Assembly (NCBI GenBank): GCA_028101545.1
Contig: JAOHKZ010000014.1
Coordinates: 1-52,097, forward strand
Length of the DNA: 52,097 bases
Reading direction: 5' to 3'
Source of the DNA: Opitutales bacterium
Lineage (GTDB): Bacteria > Verrucomicrobiota > Verrucomicrobiia > Opitutales > Seribacteraceae
Numbering within the stretch: position 1 is the stretch's first letter; every line of letters starts with the position of its first letter. Shown in pieces: positions 8,637 to 15,923 of the stretch. Under the pieces are notes generated by a model. That model saw nothing but the letters and a program-made list of their open reading frames with translations. It was not told where the DNA came from and ran no database searches. The translations under genes and the position numbers were made by a program.

Positions 8637-9912
8637 AAAACTCGTTTTTTTATTTATATTTATTTTAGGACATCTTTTTTTAAATGCCAAGGAGCGAAGA
8701 ATTGGAAAATTGGATAATTTACTATGGGAAAATTATTTGAATTTAGGTTCTAATATTAATCATTATAAGGCAGGTATTGATTATCCCGATATGTCGTGTG
8801 TGGGAGCAGTTGTATCGGGAGATGTATATGGTACTGGAACTTTAATTGCAAATAATGTGGTATTAACTGCTGCTCACATATTAAGAAACCATTTGAATGA
8901 CCCCGTTCCTGATCCATCGTCATGGGAGTTTATTTTATCAAAAGATTTTGAATCAGCTCCTGATGACCAAAAATTTAGAGTTGAATCCATTTTATTACAT
9001 TCTGGTTGGAGTAAACGACTAATTGCAAACAATGGTAAAGGTGATGGTGATAAACTTGGTGTTGATATTGCGTTACTTTTTTTAGAAAAAAATGTGGTAG
9101 GAGTATATCCTGCAAAACTTCCCGATAATTTAAAAGAAAGTGTTGGCAGTCGAATTGTTTTAACTGGTTACGGGACATTGGTGGACGGATTGTCTGGTGA
9201 ATTCAACAGCAATAATAGTCTTCGTACCGGTGGAGAAAATATTTTAGACCGTGTGGTTATGGAGGTGGACGCACCAATGGTTGATATATCTGAGAAAGGT
9301 GGACTAATTGCTGTTGATTTCGACTCCCCTGATCAAGATAAAAATACCTTGGGAGAAAGTGCTGCCGAAGTGGATTATTTAGGCCCAGGGGAAAGTTCTT
9401 CTTTACCTCTTCCTTTGGAAGCGAGCACGGCAGTCGGAGATAGCGGTGGTCCGGCATTTTTATATCACAATAATTCTTGGAGGGTGGTTGGAGTTCTTTC
9501 TTATGGAACTTCGAATTCAACATATGGTGATGTTACAATATTTACTAGGGTAGGAAGTCAATTAGCTTGGATACAAAATTTTTTACCAAATTGGTCACAG
9601 GGGCGCCAAACTGAATATAGCAATTGGCTCGAACTTGATTGGTTTGGAGCGTTTTTTACATTAAACAATGGATGGAATTTTAACATAGCACACGGATGGT
9701 TTTATTCTGGGTCTACAAATGGAGAGTCATTTTGGGCATGGCAGGATAATCAATTGGGTTGGTGGTGGAGTGCCCACGGAGTGTACCCATATATTTACTC
9801 TTACAATCTAGAAAAGTGGATTTATGTTTCTGTACCAGAATCAAATAACGAACAACTTACTTATTATGATTATGGTCTGGAGGATTGGTTAAAGTTAAAT
9901 ACCTCATTTTAA
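8626..9912 (+). CDS. Secreted trypsin-like serine protease with Trp-rich C-terminal domain
   Basis: A 428-residue S1-family protease starting at a GTG that overlaps the previous gene by 11 bases. Residues 1-21 are a signal peptide. The catalytic triad is intact: His84 in LTAAHIL, Asp147 in GVDIALLFL and Ser273 in GDSGGPAFLY, so it should be an active endoprotease outside the cytoplasm. After the protease fold (ending about 322), residues 330-425 form a separate Trp/Tyr-rich domain with repeated Gly-Trp and Trp-phi-Tyr units (GWNFNIAHGWFYSG, GWWWSAHGVYPYIY, KWIYVSVPES). I recall similar tails on secreted proteins of marine Verrucomicrobia, where they look like a surface-sorting or binding module (inference). 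Confidence 0.9.
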   Translation: MKNKKLVFLFIFILGHLFLNAKERRIGKLDNLLWENYLNLGSNINHYKAGIDYPDMSCVGAVVSGDVYGTGTLIANNVVLTAAHILRNHLNDPVPDPSSWEFILSKDFESAPDDQKFRVESILLHSGWSKRLIANNGKGDGDKLGVDIALLFLEKNVVGVYPAKLPDNLKESVGSRIVLTGYGTLVDGLSGEFNSNNSLRTGGENILDRVVMEVDAPMVDISEKGGLIAVDFDSPDQDKNTLGESAAEVDYLGPGESSSLPLPLEASTAVGDSGGPAFLYHNNSWRVVGVLSYGTSNSTYGDVTIFTRVGSQLAWIQNFLPNWSQGRQTEYSNWLELDWFGAFFTLNNGWNFNIAHGWFYSGSTNGESFWAWQDNQLGWWWSAHGVYPYIYSYNLEKWIYVSVPESNNEQLTYYDYGLEDWLKLNTSF

Positions 9913-9959
9913 AATGTAACTCGCACTTTAGATAAATTTTTTTATAAACCTGAATATAA

Positions 9960-10766
9960 ATGGATCCAATTCTTAGTATTTTTAAAAAGTGGGGACTTCT
10001 TTGGCAGTTTTTACTTCGGAATGTGAAACAAAGACATCGTGGAAGCGTGCTAGGAGCTTTTTGGTTGATTGCCAACCCATTGCTCTTGCTTGGTCTTTAT
10101 GTTTTTGCATTTGGCATTGTATTTGGCGGTCGATTTACCGATTCTCCAACTGAATCTACCCTCGATTATGCCCTTGGCGTTTTTCTGGGGTTAAGTGTTT
10201 TGGGGTTGGTTTCTGGGACTATAGGTGTTTCTCCTGGCGTTATTGTTAATCAACCCAATTTCGTAAAGAAAGTCGTATTCCCATTAGAGATTCTACCAAC
10301 TGCTATGGTTGGGGCATTGAGTTATGATTTAATAATTGGACTAAGCTTATGTTTGATTGGTATTACTTTTCTGGGTTCTGGATTTTCATCGAGCTTTTTA
10401 TTAATTCCGGTTATTATTGCACCTACTTTTTTGATTGCTCTGGGCTTATCTTGGTTCTTTTCCGCTCTTGGAGTGTTCGTTAGGGATGTGACTCATCTCG
10501 GTTCATTTCTTGGCTTGGCTTTGTTATATGCAAGTGGAGTTTTTTACTCAGCAGAAAAAGCCAAAACTGCAGCACCTCAAATTTGGAAGTTTTTGCAGTG
10601 GAATCCGCTTTTGCAAATTATTGATTCCTTAAGAAAAGTAACGATATGGGGCGGTCAACCAGATTGGGATTCCATTGCATATGCATGGATTTTTGGAATT
10701 GTAGTGTTAGTTCTTGGTGCTTGTTTTTTTAATCGGTTGCGACCAGCTTTTGCAGATGTTGTTTAG
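9960..10766 (+). CDS. ABC-2 polysaccharide export permease (Wzm/TagG-like)
   Basis: A 268-residue inner-membrane permease with about six transmembrane segments and the TagG/KpsM/Wzm architecture: an N-terminal amphipathic part with LLWQFLLRNVKQRHRGSVLG, a conserved feature before the first membrane helix, and a C-terminal region ending with LRPAFADVV. Such permeases move lipid-linked O-antigen or teichoic-type polymers across the inner membrane with a Wzt-like ATPase. The only candidate ATPase here is encoded on the other strand more than 10 kb away. Its stop codon shares bases with the stop of the convergent GT4 gene, so no room exists for a separate terminator between them. Confidence 0.9.
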   Translation: MDPILSIFKKWGLLWQFLLRNVKQRHRGSVLGAFWLIANPLLLLGLYVFAFGIVFGGRFTDSPTESTLDYALGVFLGLSVLGLVSGTIGVSPGVIVNQPNFVKKVVFPLEILPTAMVGALSYDLIIGLSLCLIGITFLGSGFSSSFLLIPVIIAPTFLIALGLSWFFSALGVFVRDVTHLGSFLGLALLYASGVFYSAEKAKTAAPQIWKFLQWNPLLQIIDSLRKVTIWGGQPDWDSIAYAWIFGIVVLVLGACFFNRLRPAFADVV

Positions 10767-11875
10767 GGTTTTATTTTATAAATTTCTTCAGCTAATGATT
10801 CCCAATTATGCTTTTTAGCCCAAACTTTTCCTTTTTTTCCCATTTTAAATCGCAGAGATTTATTCTCCAATAAATGTTGAAGAGCATCCCTTAATTCTGT
10901 TGGATTTTGAGAATTTGTTAATGTACCTGTAATTCCATCTTGAACTGCGTCCTCAACTCCACCAATACGGTGTGCTAAAATTGGTAAGCCATGTGAAGAT
11001 GCCTCCAGATATACAAATCCAAACCCCTCAATGCTATTTGCTCTTGGCATGGATGGTAGGATGAAAATATGAGATGATTGATAAATTTCCCTTAATTCAT
11101 TATCTGGCAAATCTCCCAAAAACGATACTTTGCAACCAGTCTTAGTTCCTTGCTTTTGAATTTTTTCATAAAATCTTTTATTCACAACCGGACCAACAAA
11201 TAAACATTCAATATTATATTTGAGAACTTTGGGAAGGTTTTGAATTGTCTTCAATACTAGATCTTGACCTTTTCTCGGATGGATTCGAGCCACGCATAAA
11301 ATTCTTACCTTATTACCTGTCGAACTTTTTGTACAAATGTCTCTGCTAACTAGGTTTCGTGCAGGAGCACCAGGGTGTAGAAATACATTATCTTTAACTT
11401 CAGGATATATTTTTAGAAGCTCAATTCGATTAAAATTCGATAAAACATGTATTCTTTTTGCTTTTTTTAATACTTTTTTGAAAAGAATTTTTTCGATCGG
11501 ATTTTTACAAAACCTGATAAGTTCGGTTCCATGAATTGTAACTATAAAAGCAGGAAGATTTTTTATGAACCAAGCAAACCTGACCAATGCCCTTAAACTT
11601 CCCGGTTCAGCAAAGTGAAGCAGAGTAGATGATGAAAATAAGTTTTGATTATTCCATATCTCCTTAAACAATCGATAGCTACAAAACCAGCTTTGGGTTC
11701 CTTTAATCGGAATATTTCGCACATATTCACTTTCAGCAGAGTATTCAGGAACCCACGCTTCTACAGGAATATCAAGCTTTTGTGAGGCATGTACTAACTC
11801 CTCACAATAGACACCTGCACCCCCTCTTTTGGGAGGATATTCGTGAGTAAGCAGTATGATCTTTTGGTTGTCCAT
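10763..11875 (-). CDS. Glycosyltransferase family 4 protein
   Basis: A 370-residue GT-B fold glycosyltransferase. The N-terminal domain opens with LLTHEYPPKRGGAGVYCEEL, the usual acceptor-side motif. The C-terminal domain has ARIHPRKGQDLVLKTI, the sugar-nucleotide side, and EGFGFVYLEASSHGLP, which carries the two glutamates of the EX7E motif of retaining GT4 enzymes. It probably adds one sugar to a surface polysaccharide at the cytoplasmic face. It is convergent with the ABC permease, overlapping it by four bases, and divergent from the SDR gene. The donor and acceptor cannot be told from sequence. Confidence 0.92.
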   Translation of the reverse strand: MDNQKIILLTHEYPPKRGGAGVYCEELVHASQKLDIPVEAWVPEYSAESEYVRNIPIKGTQSWFCSYRLFKEIWNNQNLFSSSTLLHFAEPGSLRALVRFAWFIKNLPAFIVTIHGTELIRFCKNPIEKILFKKVLKKAKRIHVLSNFNRIELLKIYPEVKDNVFLHPGAPARNLVSRDICTKSSTGNKVRILCVARIHPRKGQDLVLKTIQNLPKVLKYNIECLFVGPVVNKRFYEKIQKQGTKTGCKVSFLGDLPDNELREIYQSSHIFILPSMPRANSIEGFGFVYLEASSHGLPILAHRIGGVEDAVQDGITGTLTNSQNPTELRDALQHLLENKSLRFKMGKKGKVWAKKHNWESLAEEIYKIKP

Positions 11876-11947
11876 CCTGTGTTGTTTCTTATTCTTGTAT
11901 TGAATCGAGTTTCTGCAAAGACCAAATTCTGTAGAATTGAAAAAAAT

Positions 11948-12742
11948 ATGAAAATAAAAAAAGCTGTTGTTACAGGTGGGAGTTCAGGTATTGGATTGGC
12001 AATCTGCGAGAATTTATTGAAGACAGGTGCCGAAGTTTATTCAATTTCTCGGAATCATGAAAAAATTCAGCCTAAAGAAAATTTACATTTATTAAAACTT
12101 GATTTGTCTAATTTGAATGCCGTTTGCGATTTTGGAACAAATTTTATTAAAAAATATGGAGTTCCCGACCTCTTAATTAATAATGCGGGTTATGGTGCTT
12201 TTTATGAATGGAAGGAATTCCCTCAAAAGGAAATAGAGAGTCAGATAAATGTTCTTTTTACAGCTCCTACATTACTGTGTAAATCATTTGCTCCTCTAAT
12301 GGCTACAAATGAAAAAGGTGTTATCGTTAACATTACTTCTTTGGCCACTCTTTACCCACTACCTTTTATGCCGCTTTATAATGCTGGTAAGTCAGCTCTA
12401 TCCTCCTTTTCTCAATCGATGATGCTAGAATATCGCGATTATCCCCGATGGATTGATTTCAGACTTGGCGACATTTGTACCAGTTTTAATGAATCCGCAC
12501 CTAAGCAAAAACCAGAATTGCAATCTGAGATAATGAAAAATGCATGGTTACAAATTGAGAAGCAACTCAATGAATCTCCTTCGGCTAATTTTGCTGCAAA
12601 ACAAATAATAACTTCCATTATCGAGGAGCGATCTTGTACCAAATACGGTGGTGGTTTTTTTCAAGCATTTCTAGCACCCTTTCTTTACAGATTTTTAAAA
12701 CCAGAATTACTCCTTAAAATTTTAAAATACAGGTACAGATAG
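11948..12742 (+). CDS. Short-chain dehydrogenase/reductase
   Basis: A classical SDR oxidoreductase of about 264 residues. The chosen ATG gives MKIKKAVVTGGSSGIG, placing the NAD(P)-binding TGxxxGxG motif at its normal position close to the N-terminus. An earlier in-frame ATG at 11843 would add 35 residues that overlap the divergent GT4 gene and match nothing in the family. Further motifs are NNAG (cofactor-binding fold), ITS with the catalytic Ser, and YNAGK with the catalytic Tyr and Lys. The C-terminus is basic and hydrophobic (FLAPFLYRFLKPELLLKILK), suggesting membrane contact. The substrate is unknown; lipid or sugar are both possible given the polysaccharide context. Confidence 0.88.
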   Translation: MKIKKAVVTGGSSGIGLAICENLLKTGAEVYSISRNHEKIQPKENLHLLKLDLSNLNAVCDFGTNFIKKYGVPDLLINNAGYGAFYEWKEFPQKEIESQINVLFTAPTLLCKSFAPLMATNEKGVIVNITSLATLYPLPFMPLYNAGKSALSSFSQSMMLEYRDYPRWIDFRLGDICTSFNESAPKQKPELQSEIMKNAWLQIEKQLNESPSANFAAKQIITSIIEERSCTKYGGGFFQAFLAPFLYRFLKPELLLKILKYRYR

Positions 12743-12883
12743 AATGAAATTATTCACTTGTAAAATTGTCCAAAATATATTCGTTTAATAGTAGAACTTT
12801 AATTTTTATTACTTTCTTAATTTATACCCATCAATATTTATTATTTGACAAGCCCTTCTACCGCCTAAATCTTTATCTAAGAA

Positions 12884-13996
12884 ATGAAAATTTATACCTC
12901 TTCTATTTTATCTATTTTATTATTTTCTTGTTTTGGATCCTTCCTCCATGGACAGCCAACAACCTATTCTAATACTGCGAGTTATATCGTTGGGGATTTA
13001 GTAGTTTCGGGAAGTGCTACTTACATTGCTATTGCCGGAAGCACTGGCCAAACCCCTCCTAATACTTCATATTGGTCTGACTTATCAGTTGCTGCGACAG
13101 CTCTTAATATCCCAACTGAAGCAGTGCCAACTTTAGATACTCAAACAATCCTCAATTCACTTCCTGGATTCACCCCTGACGGGGGTGCTTCTAGCGGAGT
13201 TTCTATATATCAAAAAGGCTTATCAACAGCAGGCTATGTATCATCAGATGCCTACCTAAGTGGAGGATTTATTATCAAAGGTGGTACTAAAAGAGTTATT
13301 ATAATGGGCAAAGGTGCGGGTAATGTCAGTGATCCACTTGACAACCCTCGTTTGGATTTACTTTCAGGTAACTCAAACTGGAGTTCAATTGCTAACAACT
13401 CTGATTGGAAAAGCGGTTCGCAAGTAACCGACATTACAGCTACTAAACTCATGAATGGTTACAAAGACACTGATGCTGCATTAATTACAACATTGGAACC
13501 TGGGACCTATCTCGCAAATGTTCACTCTCAGAGTGGTGATGCCGGCGGAGCACTTGTAGAAATTTATGATTTAGATGCTATAGAGGGAACTAGTTCTAAT
13601 TCTTATTTGCACGCAATTTCAACTAATGGAACCGTGTTAGCAGGAACTGCAGCTGGTCAGAAAATGAGTGCTGGTTTTGATATTTCGGGTACTGGTTCTC
13701 TTAAAGTTTTAATAATGGCCAAGACATCTGTTGGCGTAACTTCAGACCCTTTAAATAATCCCCGTTTAGATTTGCTTTCAGGTAATGCAAGTTGGGCTTC
13801 AATTGCTAATAATTCCGATTGGAAGAATGGTAGTAATGTTACTGAAATTACTGCTACAAAACTAATGAATGGTTATCCTGATAACTCAGCGGCTTTGATG
13901 CTGACATTACAACCAGGGGTTTACATAGCTGATGTTTATTCAGAAGATTCTGATTCAGGAGGAGCGTTGGTTGAGGTTTATTTGGTTGAAGATTAA
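12884..13996 (+). CDS. Secreted protein with CBM5/12-like module and two tandem repeats
   Basis: A 370-residue exported protein (signal peptide 1-23, ending FLHGQ). Residues 27-67 resemble a carbohydrate-binding module of the CBM5/12 (chitin-binding) type: YIVGDLVVSGSATYIAI, then PPNTSYWSDL. Two beta-rich repeats follow, about 110-232 and 242-367, each with a GGF/AGF-type strand, NPRLDLLSGN, SIANNSDWK, ITATKLMNGY and an ending GGALVEIYD/GGALVEVY. This repeat resembles the abundant Verrucomicrobial extracellular repeat ending in ALVEVYD. It is probably a surface or secreted glycan-binding protein rather than an enzyme, as no catalytic motif is visible. It stands alone on the + strand inside the polysaccharide locus. 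Confidence 0.75.
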   Translation: MKIYTSSILSILLFSCFGSFLHGQPTTYSNTASYIVGDLVVSGSATYIAIAGSTGQTPPNTSYWSDLSVAATALNIPTEAVPTLDTQTILNSLPGFTPDGGASSGVSIYQKGLSTAGYVSSDAYLSGGFIIKGGTKRVIIMGKGAGNVSDPLDNPRLDLLSGNSNWSSIANNSDWKSGSQVTDITATKLMNGYKDTDAALITTLEPGTYLANVHSQSGDAGGALVEIYDLDAIEGTSSNSYLHAISTNGTVLAGTAAGQKMSAGFDISGTGSLKVLIMAKTSVGVTSDPLNNPRLDLLSGNASWASIANNSDWKNGSNVTEITATKLMNGYPDNSAALMLTLQPGVYIADVYSEDSDSGGALVEVYLVED

Positions 13997-14106
13997 TTTT
14001 TCAGAAATATTTTAACTCGGTCTATTTACTAAACGATTTTTCATACAGTTTAGGGTTAATTAAAAACATATTTCTTAGTTCTCTAGTTGAGTAGGTATAT
14101 ATATTT

Positions 14107-14937
14107 TTATAAAGGCTTAGATGCCTCCAATTCTATAGCTGGTGCTATTTTTTCCCATGGCCCGTTACTTCGTGTGTCACATTGAAGTAATTTGGAGTTG
14201 AATTTTGGTAGATATTCAAAAACTTTAGATATACCGTTTTTCAAGCATCTTAATGATTTCTTTTCTTTACGAGTAATTTTTAGCTCATCAAGTAGACAAT
14301 TTAAATCCCCAAGTATGTATGCTAGTTGATCAAAGTTTGACCAAGAGCTAGGTTGGCATTTAGAGATATTGAACTGTGAAAAGATCCTTTTTGCACCGGA
14401 GGTAGTCATATTAAAATAATGGTTAGGGTATCCATGCATGTGTTGCATGAAAGCGGTCAGTACAAAAACTTTTCCTCCAGGTTTGAGCACTCGAAATATT
14501 TCTTCAGCTGCAATCCATGGAGAGTGTAAATGCTCAAAAACGGCTAATGAATAAACATAATCGAACGAATCATCGGGAAATGGCATTAGGTGAGCATCGA
14601 CAAGAGAATGTAAATCTGTAGAGTACAAATAAGCGTCAGTTTTTATTAAGTGGGGTAGGTTGCATTTATCGACACCCGCACCAAGTTGGAGCACATCTTT
14701 ATTTGAATCTAACGCCTCTTGTACAAAAGGAATCTTTAAAGTAGAAGAATCTTGAATTGGTAATGATTTGGCTTCGTTTAAAATATCTAATTCTTCACTT
14801 TCCTTGTAGGGTCTCAAAATGGGAACACCATGAAGTAGTTTGATCTCAAAACCACAATTAGTACAATTTTGTAATGATAGCAATTTGCTGTCTGGTTTCC
14901 CAATATTAGTTTTACACAGTGGACAGGAGATTTGCAT
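14107..14937 (-). CDS. Class I SAM-dependent methyltransferase with N-terminal zinc ribbon
   Basis: A 276-residue protein. The N-terminus is a zinc-ribbon-like module with two Cys pairs, Cys5/Cys8 (CPLC) and Cys25/Cys28 (CTNC), as in the Trm112-like start of many methyltransferases in polysaccharide clusters. The catalytic domain has the SAM motif VLQLGAGVDKC, the acidic SFDYVYSLAVFEHLHSP segment and VLKPGGKVFVLT, all of the Methyltransf_11 type. It likely methylates a sugar or sugar nucleotide (inference). It is downstream of the GT2 gene on the same strand, after a 104-base gap, so it may be the last gene of the leftward operon or a separate unit. Confidence 0.88.
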   Translation of the reverse strand: MQISCPLCKTNIGKPDSKLLSLQNCTNCGFEIKLLHGVPILRPYKESEELDILNEAKSLPIQDSSTLKIPFVQEALDSNKDVLQLGAGVDKCNLPHLIKTDAYLYSTDLHSLVDAHLMPFPDDSFDYVYSLAVFEHLHSPWIAAEEIFRVLKPGGKVFVLTAFMQHMHGYPNHYFNMTTSGAKRIFSQFNISKCQPSSWSNFDQLAYILGDLNCLLDELKITRKEKKSLRCLKNGISKVFEYLPKFNSKLLQCDTRSNGPWEKIAPAIELEASKPL

Positions 14938-15041
14938 AGATTTAAAGATATAATTTTTTAGAGATAAGATATTTCGGTTTAACTCAATATTTTTAAAGAA
15001 TTAATCAATCAAAAGTCAGACATTTTTACAATGTAGAATGT

Positions 15042-15920
15042 TTAAAATGAAATTAAGCTCATATTTTTTTTTAATGAATAGAAAATCTCTTTTTGATTAA
15101 GTTGTTTGGTTTTATAAAGCCATAAGAAATCTTTTGTAAAACTTTTGAACAAGACTGGTATGATTTTTCGGTTAGCGGTTTTTAAATTATAGCCAAACTC
15201 TTTTTTGAAATATTGAATTTCAGTCGCACGTCTTTTTATTAAATTTTTAAAGCTAAAGTTGTGGGAGTGATAGACAATAGAGTCTGGTTGATATGCTATA
15301 CTAAAACCGGATTCAATAATTTTTTGAGCCCAAGTTTGATCTTCGCCGAAATTAACATTGGGAAATGGAATCTTTTCCCAAACGGATCTTCTTAATCCTG
15401 AATTATTGTTAGAAAAGAAATGTAAAGTTTGCCTAAGTGAAATAGTATTTTTACAAATATCCCAATTTTCAATTTTTCGAATTGGGAATTTGCTCATCTT
15501 ATTGAAGTGATTGTCAATATCACGGTGTAATAATTTTGGATGATTCTTATGTGCAATATGCCTTCCAAATACACCCGCAATATTGTTGTTTTCAAGAGTA
15601 TCGACCATAGTTGCTAACCAATAATCATTTGCAGGTATTGCATCCTGAGTTAAAAGTAAAATAAACTCAGCTGAAGATTTAGAAATTGCAAAATTCCGAG
15701 TCTTTCCGTGTTCAAACTCACTTTGATTTATTTTATATAAATGTATGTTTTCGTGAATTTCAGATTGGGCATTGAGAAATTCTGTTGTTCCGTCATTGGA
15801 GGATGAATCTACAAATATGATTTCGTATGACTGGTCGAATTTTTGATTGAGAATTGCATTTAAAGACTTCTTGAGTAGATCGCTTCCATTAAATGTAGGG
15901 CAGATGATAGAAACCTTCAT
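15042..15920 (-). CDS. Glycosyltransferase family 2 (rhamnosyltransferase-like)
   Basis: A 292-residue GT-A fold enzyme. It starts with MKVSIICPTFNGSDLLKKSL; the nucleotide-binding region shows VDSSSNDGT (37-45), the DXD-like region follows LLLTQDAIP, and the later GEDQTWAQKI gives the catalytic-base ED. The C-terminal YHSHNFSFKNLIKRRATE stretch is a pattern I associate with the rhamnosyltransferase branch of GT2, which fits the dTDP-rhamnose genes nearby. It sits 3 bases downstream of the kinase-GT4 fusion, so it is translated in the same operon. DNA here is very AT-rich (11 G/C in the 60 bases 15061-15120). Confidence 0.9.
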   Translation of the reverse strand: MKVSIICPTFNGSDLLKKSLNAILNQKFDQSYEIIFVDSSSNDGTTEFLNAQSEIHENIHLYKINQSEFEHGKTRNFAISKSSAEFILLLTQDAIPANDYWLATMVDTLENNNIAGVFGRHIAHKNHPKLLHRDIDNHFNKMSKFPIRKIENWDICKNTISLRQTLHFFSNNNSGLRRSVWEKIPFPNVNFGEDQTWAQKIIESGFSIAYQPDSIVYHSHNFSFKNLIKRRATEIQYFKKEFGYNLKTANRKIIPVLFKSFTKDFLWLYKTKQLNQKEIFYSLKKNMSLISF

Positions 15921-15923
15921 AAA

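Noticed and set aside
11843-11947. 35-residue N-terminal extension of the SDR
   Set aside because: It overlaps the start of the divergent GT4 gene, and the SDR cofactor motif sits at its normal position only with the start at 11948.
14029-14053. Hairpin CTAAAC/GTTTAG after the repeat protein as a terminator
   Set aside because: The stem is only six AT-rich pairs with a long loop and no T tract.
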